From positions 1 to 5,012 of the forward strand of contig CAZFBR010000242.1 of NCBI GenBank assembly GCA_964517215.1: a stretch of DNA of 5,012 nt. The letters run 5' to 3'. How positions within the stretch are numbered: position 1 is the first letter of the stretch; every line of letters begins with the position of its first letter. The translations under genes and the position numbers were made by a program. Below the pieces are notes generated by a model. The model was not told the DNA's origin, made no database searches, and saw only the letters and a list, made by a program, of their open reading frames with translations. The DNA comes from CAZFBR01 sp035353495 [NCBI: uncultured bacterium] (GTDB lineage Bacteria > DAOPZR01). Of the stretch, positions 1 through 5,012 are shown piece after piece.

Positions 1-444
1 TGGCGCGACCGCGAGCTGAACCGGGCCAAGAGCATCCTGGCGTATCGGGTGACAGAACTGGTGCACGGCGCCGCGGCGGCGCAGGCGGCGCTGCGTTTCG
101 AGCGCCAGCAGTTCGGGATGCCGGACGGCGACTGGCAGGCGGTATGCACCGAATGCGGTGTGGATGCCGCGTCCGCGGCGTCGGGTGCCCCGGCCGAACT
201 GAACGTGATCACGATCAGCGCGGCCGAACTGGCGACCGGCAAGCCGCTGGTCAAATTGCTCGTCGAGCACAAAATCTGCCCTTCGCTGTCGGAAGCGCGC
301 CGCCTCATCCAGGGCAAGGGGATCGTTCTGAACGGTGAGCCGGTTACGGATATTGCGCTGGTGCTGACCACGGCGCACCTGCCGGGTGGCAGCGCCGAAC
401 TGGCCCGCGGCAAAAAGCAGAAATTCACCATACGCACCGCGTAA
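1..444 (+). CDS. tyrS: Tyrosyl-tRNA synthetase, C-terminal part (5' truncated by window)
   Basis: This is the 3' portion of a class I aminoacyl-tRNA synthetase that charges tRNA-Tyr with tyrosine in the cytoplasm. The reading frame is open from base 1 and ends at TAA 442-444, leaving 147 visible residues of a protein usually about 400-430 long. The Rossmann catalytic domain with its HIGH and KMSKS signatures lies outside the window. Visible are the end of the anticodon-binding helical region, with the family-typical stretch LAYRVTELVHG at visible residues 13-23, then an Ala-rich linker. A C-terminal S4 RNA-binding domain follows at about residues 80-115, recognisable from SEARRLIQGKGIVLNGE, and the tail ends in GKKQKFTI. 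An internal GTG at 49 lies inside the conserved helix and is not a start. The gene converges on the radical SAM operon and is probably unrelated to it functionally. Identity is secure from the LVHG helix plus S4 arrangement. Confidence 0.93.
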   Translation, partial: WRDRELNRAKSILAYRVTELVHGAAAAQAALRFERQQFGMPDGDWQAVCTECGVDAASAASGAPAELNVITISAAELATGKPLVKLLVEHKICPSLSEARRLIQGKGIVLNGEPVTDIALVLTTAHLPGGSAELARGKKQKFTIRTA

Positions 445-456
445 CCAGCGCCTGTT

Positions 457-480
457 GCCGGTTGCTGTGTCGCAGCCGGC
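457..480 (+). terminator. Hairpin just downstream of tyrS, possible terminator
   Basis: An inverted repeat starts 13 bases after the tyrS stop: GCCGGTTGC (457-465), a six-base loop, then GCAGCCGGC (472-480). It gives a 9-bp stem with one G-U pair in plus-strand RNA. Its position fits termination or 3'-end protection of the tyrS transcript. No T-run follows (the next bases are GGATTGCAGC), so it is not a canonical intrinsic terminator. On the minus strand the G-U pair becomes an A-C mismatch, so the hairpin favours the plus-strand transcript. Confidence 0.35.
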
Positions 481-540
481 GGATTGCAGCAGGTGAACGG
501 CGCGTCAGGGTGCGGTTCTGCGAGCAAATCCCGGCTGATG

Positions 541-638
541 ATGCATGCGTGGGTGGCGTGCATGCTATGGCGCTGGATGATGTGCTGGCCCGGGTCAGTG
601 ATGCGCGCCATGCGGTGACACTGGCTTGCGGCATGCAT
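541..638. repeat. Nested inverted repeats centred on GCATGC and ATGGCGC arms
   Basis: ATGCATGC at 541-548 is exactly complementary to GCATGCAT at 631-638. A second copy of the left arm, TGCATGC at 559-565, can pair with 631-637 instead. Inside these arms ATGGCGC (567-573) pairs with GCGCCAT (605-611), and at the centre CTGGCCCGGGTCAG (585-598) is a near-palindrome. The nesting suggests a fold in RNA or supercoiled DNA. GCATGC is itself a palindrome and the region is GC-rich, so part of this could be chance. Confidence 0.35.
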
Positions 639-706
639 GTCGTGCGGCTGCTATTGCCCGCGCGCGCGCAGTGCCGACAGTTATCTGTGCTGTCACCGTT
701 GTGACA
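613..706. repeat. Three-part inverted repeat with mutually exclusive pairing
   Basis: CGGTGACA (613-620) is exactly complementary over eight bases to TGTCACCG (691-698). The six bases TGTCAC (691-696) also form a perfect hairpin with GTGACA (701-706) across a four-base loop, CGTT. The middle segment can therefore pair with only one partner at a time. No T-run follows the short hairpin on either strand, so it is not a standard intrinsic terminator. It may contribute to ending one or both convergent transcripts. Confidence 0.35.
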
Positions 707-752
707 ATACAAGTGGCGGCGCAGCAGCGCAGCCCGATGGGGCGGGGTCTGG

Positions 753-2165
753 TTAGCGGCCCATCACGGACAGGATGAAACGGAGGCGGGGGAGCATTGC
801 CAGCAGCCAGCGGGGATTGTTGCGGCAGACCCAGATTAGCAGATCGCAGATGACGCGAAACGAGGCGTAGAACTGCCGTTTGCAGTGCACGGCCCGCTGC
901 ATCCGCGCGGCGTAGCCATAGGTTTCGCGCATGGTGCCAGCCGCCATTTCCCCGGCCAATACTGAACCGGGCAAAAACACCAGCGGATAACAATCGGTCA
1001 GGTGCGGACGGGCCGTGCGCAGGAGTTGCAGGGTCCACGCGGGCGCTTCCGGCGCTTCCTCAGGAAAGCCCATAATGAAGGAGACAAAGGTGAGCAGGCC
1101 GGCCTGCCGGGCACTGCGTACCGCGGCAGTGAGTTCTGCCGCAGTTTCGCGGGCGCGTCCGGTTACGGTCAGGATGTGCGGGTCGGCGCTCTGCATGCCG
1201 ATGCCCACGGTGTCGCAGCCGCAGGTGCGCAGGAGGCGGAACATCCGCGCCCGGTCGCTGCCGAAGGTGGTCGGATTGATGAGAATCTTAAAACCGATCC
1301 GGTAGGGACGCTGGCGCAGCATGGCGCAGAAACGTTCGGTCCAGGCGACGGTCAGGCCAAAGACGTCATCCAGCATATCAATATAGCGAACGTTATGTGT
1401 GCGCACCAGCAGATCAATTTCGGCCACCACGTTTTCCGGCGAACGCTGCCGGACGCGGTGGCCCCAGAAGACCGGCGAGGCGCAGTAGGTGCAGCGGCCG
1501 GGACAGCCGCGACTGGCCATCATGGTGGCATAGGGCAGGCGCATGCCGAGCAGATAATAGTCGCGATACGCGGACTGCTGCGGCAGGTCCCGCGCCGGGA
1601 GCGGCAGCTGGTCAAGGTCTGCAAGCATTGCCGGTGCACCGGTGAGTACGGGACCGTGTTCGCCGCGGCAGGCAAGTCCGGGGATGGTGCGCCAGTCGCG
1701 CGGCGAGGTGGCGGCCACCACCTGCCGGACCACGGATTCCCCCTCGCCCAGGCATACCGCGTCCGCACCGGCGGCCAGATACGGAGCATAATCGCAGCCG
1801 CCCGGCCCGCCGACCATGATCGGTACGCGCACCTGTGCGTCGCGCAGACGACGGATGAAATCCTGCACCGGTTGTTCCATGGTGTATGCCGTGTAAAAAC
1901 CGAGGAATGCGATCCGGCGCCCACGCACGTAGCTGGCCACATCGGCAACGGAAAAACTGTTCAGACGCTGATCCCAGAGCGCGGCGGTGGCGCCGGCGGC
2001 ACGGGCTGCGGCCACCAGATACTGCAGTCCCAACAGCGGCCGGCAGTGGATCGAATAGCTGGTGGTCGGATAGGTGGAGTCGACTTCGATCACCGCCGAA
2101 TCCTGGTGCAGGTAGAAGAAGAGCACCTCCGGCGGTGCCGATGGCAGCGGCTGGTTAGCGTTCAT
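753..2165 (-). CDS. Cobalamin-binding-type (B12) radical SAM protein, 470 aa
   Basis: Predicted radical SAM enzyme of the cobalamin-binding class, expected to cleave S-adenosylmethionine with a [4Fe-4S] cluster; many relatives methylate carbon or phosphorus, others build rings. An N-terminal B12-binding-like Rossmann domain spans about residues 14-150, with PLLGLQYL (43-50), MVGGPGG (117-123) and the LGEGES turn (139-144). The histidine-containing DxHxxG loop is absent, as in many members of this class. The radical SAM barrel starts near 212, with cluster cysteines C221, C225 and C228 in SRGCPGRCTYC, then GMQS (323-326) and FIMGFPEE (363-370). The tail (about 430-470) is hydrophobic and basic. 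ATG 2165 overlaps the preceding gene's stop by 11 bases and has only a weak GGCGG upstream, so coupled translation is likely. A GTG at codon 13 is a less likely start. It is the last gene of the operon, stop TAA 753-755. Class is well supported; the substrate is unknown. Confidence 0.9.
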   Translation of the reverse strand: MNANQPLPSAPPEVLFFYLHQDSAVIEVDSTYPTTSYSIHCRPLLGLQYLVAAARAAGATAALWDQRLNSFSVADVASYVRGRRIAFLGFYTAYTMEQPVQDFIRRLRDAQVRVPIMVGGPGGCDYAPYLAAGADAVCLGEGESVVRQVVAATSPRDWRTIPGLACRGEHGPVLTGAPAMLADLDQLPLPARDLPQQSAYRDYYLLGMRLPYATMMASRGCPGRCTYCASPVFWGHRVRQRSPENVVAEIDLLVRTHNVRYIDMLDDVFGLTVAWTERFCAMLRQRPYRIGFKILINPTTFGSDRARMFRLLRTCGCDTVGIGMQSADPHILTVTGRARETAAELTAAVRSARQAGLLTFVSFIMGFPEEAPEAPAWTLQLLRTARPHLTDCYPLVFLPGSVLAGEMAAGTMRETYGYAARMQRAVHCKRQFYASFRVICDLLIWVCRNNPRWLLAMLPRLRFILSVMGR

Positions 2166-3564
2166 TGCGGAACCGCCACAGATAGCGGGCAGCAGCCAGC
2201 CAGCTCATATTTTTCCAGGCCTTGAACCACAGAAAAATGCCCCAGTAACTGATGAGCTGCTTGCCGGGGAGCAGCACCAGCAGCCAGAGCAGCGGGCGCA
2301 GGCAGCGGTAGAGCTGCGGCCAGCGCACAAAAAAGTAATGCCAGCAGTAGAAAACGGTGAGCTCCCGTTTCGCGGGATGCCGCAGCGGGCTCTGCACCAG
2401 ATACGACTGGGGCAGGTCGGTGAAGGTGAATGCGGGCGACAGACAGCCGTGGGCGACTGCGTGGGCGAAGGCCGGGGTGCCCGGATAGGGCAGATAATAA
2501 CTCTTGAACGGATGATCGGTATGCATCGCCTGCAGCAGAGCCACGGTGGCCTCGGCGTCCGCAACGGTCTGTTCCGGGTAGATGAACATGGTGGTGGCAT
2601 AGACCGTGAGGCCGTGCCGGTGGGCGATCCGGGCCATTTCGATGAATGCGGTGTTGCTGATCGGCTTGCCGAGGAGGGAACGGCGATGCTGCTCGTTCCC
2701 GGTTTCCGGCGCGACCATCAGCGTCCGGCATCCGGCTGCGGCGAGGATGCCGGCCAGCTCATCGTCGATCGCAAAGGGAAACACGTCCATCATAAACGGC
2801 AAACCGATCGCAGTGCGGTAGCCGGCGCAGAATTCCTTGACGTAATCCCGGTCCAGCGCGAACAGGTCGTCGGCGAAAAACACAGTATCGGCCTGCGGCA
2901 GCAGCCGGCGCAGGCGGACGATTTCGGCGATCAGGGCCGGCGCGGATTTTCGCCGGTAGACCGGGCCCTTGCCGGCCAGCCGGGCATGCACGACGCTGTT
3001 CAGGCAGAACGAGCATTGCAGCGGGCAGCCGCGTGAACTGATGACCTGCAGCAGGGTTTCCTGGGCGAAAAACGGGTACCGGCGGACATAGACCCCGCGA
3101 TCCTCGCGAATGGTGTCCAAATCAGCAACGGGCGTGCCCAGCGGGTTGCGGTGGATGCCGCCGGACGCGTCTTTCCAGAGCAGACCGGAGATTTGCTGCG
3201 GCGCCAGGCCGGCAGTGAGCAGACGATGCAGCGGCTCCTCGCCCTCTCCGACACAGACCATGTCCAGCCAGGGCTGCTCAATCATCTCCGGGCAGACCCA
3301 GGCGTGTGCGCCACCGGCGATCAGGGGCAGCGCCGGGTACCAGGCCTTGACCTGCGCGCCCCGCTGGAGGAACCAGGCATAATCATTGGAGAGGAGTGAA
3401 AATCCGATCAGGTCCGGGCGACAGTCGGCAATGGCCGAGCGCAGATCGCGTTCCCGGCCGTCGATCAGTACGTCGACCTGGTGGCCGCGCTCCTGCAGAT
3501 AGCCGGCCAGCGCGGAAATCCCGAAGAACATGAACGTCTGTTTCTGAATGAAGAGAATCTTCAT
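2155..3564 (-). CDS. Cobalamin-binding-type (B12) radical SAM protein, 469 aa
   Basis: Second predicted cobalamin-binding-type radical SAM enzyme, clearly different in sequence from its neighbour though nearly equal in length. The N-terminal B12-binding-like domain spans about residues 1-125: MKILFIQ, GISALAGYLQERGHQVDVL, IAGGAHAW (82-89) and VGEGEEPL (105-112). No DxHxxG motif is present. The radical SAM barrel begins near 172, with C180, C184 and C187 in SSRGCPLQCSFC, followed by FFADDLF (229-235), APETGNEQ (285-292) and FIYPEQT (327-333) where relatives usually have a Gly-Pro-Glu type motif. The C-terminus (about 403-455) is strongly aromatic and hydrophobic, suggesting membrane contact. 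I chose ATG 3564: it gives a 4-base ATGA overlap with the upstream gene and has AAGAGG eight bases upstream. An in-frame GTG at 3570 would sit only two bases from that site. Its end overlaps the next gene by 11 bases. Function beyond class is unknown. Confidence 0.9.
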   Translation of the reverse strand: MKILFIQKQTFMFFGISALAGYLQERGHQVDVLIDGRERDLRSAIADCRPDLIGFSLLSNDYAWFLQRGAQVKAWYPALPLIAGGAHAWVCPEMIEQPWLDMVCVGEGEEPLHRLLTAGLAPQQISGLLWKDASGGIHRNPLGTPVADLDTIREDRGVYVRRYPFFAQETLLQVISSRGCPLQCSFCLNSVVHARLAGKGPVYRRKSAPALIAEIVRLRRLLPQADTVFFADDLFALDRDYVKEFCAGYRTAIGLPFMMDVFPFAIDDELAGILAAAGCRTLMVAPETGNEQHRRSLLGKPISNTAFIEMARIAHRHGLTVYATTMFIYPEQTVADAEATVALLQAMHTDHPFKSYYLPYPGTPAFAHAVAHGCLSPAFTFTDLPQSYLVQSPLRHPAKRELTVFYCWHYFFVRWPQLYRCLRPLLWLLVLLPGKQLISYWGIFLWFKAWKNMSWLAAARYLWRFRNER

Positions 3565-4565
3565 AACCACAGCCTCTTATAGGCCCGCAGGACGGAAAGC
3601 CGCAATGAGAACAGATCGTCGACTTCATGCCATGCGGTGTGACAGCCATTGCAGGTGAAGGGGGGGAGCTGGGCCAGCGCTGCGGCACAACCGGCAGCGG
3701 TATTCGGCCAGGTATGGTCCGGGCTGAAGATCATGGGATTGCACGGTGCCAGCCGGCCGTCGGGGAGCATGGTGAACATCAGCCGGCCGGCCCAGCGGCA
3801 TTGCGGCAAAGCGCTGCCGGCGGCTATGGCCGCCAGATGGTCGCGGGAATAGCCGATCCGGCAGCCCTCATCCTGACGGCGGATAAGATAGGTGTATATT
3901 TCATGAAGCTGCTCCCGGCTCAGCATCATCCGGCGCAGGGACGGTGAGACCGTGCTGGGAAAGTTTTCCGCCGGCTGGAACAATACCGGCATCCGGTATT
4001 CCTCCGACAGCCGCAGCAGGTAATCGACATGGGCGATATTGCCGCGATGCAATACGGTATTGATTGCCATCGGCAGGTTGTGCCGGCAGCAGTAATCGAT
4101 GCCGCTGATCACGGCGCGATGTGTGCCGGGCGCCGTCTCCGCGTCATGGACCGCTTCCGGGCCGTCCAGACTGAAAATGACCAGATCGGCGTCATGCAAT
4201 TCGCGCGCACGCTCGACAAACAGGATGCCGTTGGTGATGATGTTGCAGGTGACGTTCCGCGTCCGGCAATGCCGCAGCAGCTGGGGCAGCCCGGCGTAGA
4301 GCAGCGGTTCGCCGCCGACCAGTGAGAGTTTGCGCAGGCCCAGGGCGATCATTTCATCCACACGCCGCAGGGCGTCTGCAATCGGCATTTCATCCGTCTG
4401 CTGCCGGGAGTAATCGCAATAGGTGCAGCGCAAATTGCAGCGCAGGGTAACCAGATACTGCACATAGATCATGGCGCGGCGGCCGAGGCAACAGGCAGCC
4501 AGCCAGCGCGTCACATCACGCAGCCGTGCCGGGGCCTGACGCAGTGTCAGGGGATTATTCAGCAT
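3561..4565 (-). CDS. Radical SAM protein with twitch/SPASM-like auxiliary-cluster cysteines, 334 aa
   Basis: Predicted MoaA/PqqE-like radical SAM enzyme. A basic N-terminal helix (about residues 9-31) precedes the barrel, which carries the SAM-cluster cysteines C43, C47 and C50 in CNLRCTYC, GGEPLL (84-89) for SAM binding, TNG (111-113) and SLDGP (132-136). The C-terminal region has a second cysteine set: C256, C275 in GRLAPC, then the pair C305-x2-C308 in CNGCHTAWHE. This CX18C plus CxxC spacing resembles the twitch fold that binds one auxiliary [4Fe-4S] cluster, as in BtrN; too few cysteines are seen for a full SPASM domain. No B12-binding domain is present. ATG 4565 overlaps the aminotransferase stop by 11 bases with no clear ribosome site, implying coupling; the stop TGA 3561-3563 overlaps the next ATG. 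M32 is a poorer start because the upstream helix looks genuine. The substrate is unknown; an alcohol or amine oxidation or C-C chemistry is possible. Confidence 0.9.
   Translation of the reverse strand: MLNNPLTLRQAPARLRDVTRWLAACCLGRRAMIYVQYLVTLRCNLRCTYCDYSRQQTDEMPIADALRRVDEMIALGLRKLSLVGGEPLLYAGLPQLLRHCRTRNVTCNIITNGILFVERARELHDADLVIFSLDGPEAVHDAETAPGTHRAVISGIDYCCRHNLPMAINTVLHRGNIAHVDYLLRLSEEYRMPVLFQPAENFPSTVSPSLRRMMLSREQLHEIYTYLIRRQDEGCRIGYSRDHLAAIAAGSALPQCRWAGRLMFTMLPDGRLAPCNPMIFSPDHTWPNTAAGCAAALAQLPPFTCNGCHTAWHEVDDLFSLRLSVLRAYKRLWL
3573..3578 (-). promoter_or_regulatory. Ribosome binding site that decides the start at 3564
   Basis: AAGAGG on the minus strand lies eight bases upstream of ATG 3564 and only two bases upstream of the alternative GTG 3570. 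The spacing favours the ATG, giving a 469-residue product that begins MKILFIQ. The site lies within the last codons (Lys-Arg) of the upstream radical SAM gene, consistent with coupled translation. Confidence 0.6.
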
Positions 4566-5012
4566 GGCGGCACAGGTCGCTGGTCACGCGGCACAGTCGG
4601 TGGCGTTGGGATGGAGTAAGCCAGGCATGAACCGGCAGGAGCAGGTATTCATGATGGGCGCGCAGGGCGCCGGGGCAGGGACGGCGAACGTATTGTCTGA
4701 AACCGGGGAGTTCGCTGCATACCGGGAGCAGGTTGGTGCTGGTGCCGATGCCGTGGCGAAGCAGCTGCCGGCTGAATTGCGCGAGCGCCCGGGTCCGCAG
4801 GGGCAAGCGCCAGTATGCGTGGGCGCCGTCCCGGGCGAGCGCAGGCAGGCGGCGGCGGATGGTCTCGTCTTCGGTTAACGTCTGGGCCAGTGCGCGCAGT
4901 GCGGCGATGACCTGCGGCAGCCGCTGCAGGGATGAATCGCCGAGGCGGGCCTGGGCAGCGGTAAAACGGAACAGGTATGCAGCGGGGATTCGGGTGAACA
5001 GCGCGGTTCGTC
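4555..5012 (-). CDS. DegT/DnrJ/EryC1/StrS-type PLP aminotransferase, C-terminal 151 residues (5' end outside window)
   Basis: The minus-strand frame is open from 5010 to the stop TAA 4555-4557 without needing an internal start, so this is the 3' part of a longer gene. Visible residues match the C-terminal domain of the DegT/DnrJ/EryC1/StrS fold-type I aminotransferases: AAQARLGDSSLQRLPQVI (18-35) resembles the 'AA..L.QL..L' helix that follows the active site. Next come LLRHGIGTSTNLLPVCSELP (83-102), like the conserved 'L...GI.t....P.h' strand, and CPGALRAHHEYLLLPVHAWL (111-130), like the family's 'P.ae.....l.LP.h..l' ending. The catalytic lysine and PLP-phosphate residues lie outside. Known members mostly transfer an amino group from glutamate to keto-sugars or keto-cyclitols, and some are dehydratases. 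It overlaps the following radical SAM gene by 11 bases. An ATG-initiated frame from 4806 is only an internal fragment. Family assignment is by pattern and moderately sure. Confidence 0.72.
   Translation of the reverse strand, partial: RTALFTRIPAAYLFRFTAAQARLGDSSLQRLPQVIAALRALAQTLTEDETIRRRLPALARDGAHAYWRLPLRTRALAQFSRQLLRHGIGTSTNLLPVCSELPGFRQYVRRPCPGALRAHHEYLLLPVHAWLTPSQRHRLCRVTSDLCRHAE

Larger units (their letters stand above)
445..752. other. Convergent intergenic region without a convincing gene
   Basis: About 308 bases lie between the tyrS stop and the end of the last radical SAM gene. An 80-residue frame on the plus strand (462-704) and a 95-residue frame on the minus strand (425-712) are open, but neither shows a recognisable motif. 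The minus one runs into tyrS coding sequence and is rich in Arg, Ser, Thr and Cys, like a shadow frame. I saw no tRNA T-loop signature or rRNA sequence. The region does hold a hairpin after tyrS, nested repeats around GCATGC, a CGGTGACA/TGTCACCG pair and an alternating CG tract at 659-670. It must contain the 3' ends of two converging transcripts. Confidence 0.6.

Noticed and set aside
659-670. Alternating CG tract that could adopt Z-DNA
   Set aside because: Only about six dinucleotides in a GC-rich background; not enough to claim a function.
462-704. Possible 80-residue small protein on the plus strand in the intergenic region
   Set aside because: No clear ribosome site, membrane segment or motif is visible, and it begins inside the hairpin that follows tyrS. 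I could not support it as coding, though it cannot be excluded without conservation data.
425-712. Possible 95-residue minus-strand protein in the intergenic region
   Set aside because: It runs into the end of tyrS on the opposite strand and has a composition typical of a noncoding frame, with many Arg, Ser, Thr and Cys.
691-755. Intrinsic terminator for the radical SAM operon on the minus strand
   Set aside because: The short hairpin at 691-706 and the GCCC/GGGC pair at 732-743 lack a following T-run, so I list the former only as an inverted repeat.
1002-2225. A 407-residue open frame on the plus strand
   Set aside because: It lies entirely antisense to the 470-residue radical SAM gene and its junction; long opposite-strand frames are common in GC-rich genes, and the translation shows no family motif.
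2162-2731. A 189-residue minus-strand frame within the 469-residue gene
   Set aside because: It is an alternate frame of the same strand, rich in Ala, Arg and Pro, without motifs, and fully covered by the real gene.
2338-3036. A 232-residue open frame on the plus strand
   Set aside because: It is antisense to the 469-residue radical SAM gene, whose motifs are intact in its own frame; the translation is unrecognisable.
4564-4878. A 104-residue plus-strand frame near the right end
   Set aside because: It is antisense to the aminotransferase C-terminus, whose frame carries recognisable family patterns through to the window edge.
1-5012. CRISPR array, insertion sequence, tRNA or rRNA gene
   Set aside because: I saw no regularly spaced direct repeats, transposase motifs, terminal inverted repeats, or tRNA or rRNA signature on either strand.

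Overview
The window is a GC-rich bacterial chromosomal segment. One end is a housekeeping gene and the rest is a compact run of metal- and radical-enzyme genes. No ribosomal RNA, ribosomal protein or other strong taxonomic marker is visible, so I do not name a lineage. The tyrosyl-tRNA synthetase tail is of the ordinary bacterial type and does not discriminate. Several oxygen-sensitive iron-sulfur radical enzymes suggest an anaerobic or microaerobic lifestyle, but this is inference.

Layout. (1) 1-444, plus strand: 3' end of tyrS, with its anticodon-binding linker and C-terminal S4 RNA-binding domain. The gene enters from outside the window. (2) 445-752: a convergent intergenic region of about 300 bases with no convincing gene but several inverted repeats, some with mutually exclusive pairings. 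(3) 753-5012, all minus strand and read right to left: four genes that overlap end to start. They are the C-terminal part of a DegT/DnrJ/EryC1/StrS-type PLP aminotransferase (5' end outside the window), a 334-residue radical SAM enzyme with a second cysteine set resembling a twitch auxiliary-cluster domain, and two cobalamin-binding-type radical SAM enzymes of 469 and 470 residues. The overlaps are 11, 4 and 11 bases, so the four genes are very probably one translationally coupled operon. Its promoter and first gene or genes lie beyond 5012.

How the genes may work together. DegT-family aminotransferases usually aminate keto-sugars or keto-cyclitols. Twitch radical SAM enzymes include BtrN, the aminocyclitol alcohol dehydrogenase. 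Cobalamin-type radical SAM enzymes usually methylate unactivated carbons or perform related radical chemistry. Together the set looks like a tailoring or biosynthetic cassette for a small amino-bearing metabolite, sugar or lipid headgroup. Both cobalamin-type enzymes have basic, aromatic-rich hydrophobic tails that could hold them at the membrane. The product cannot be read from the sequence, and I do not recognise the cluster as a described pathway.
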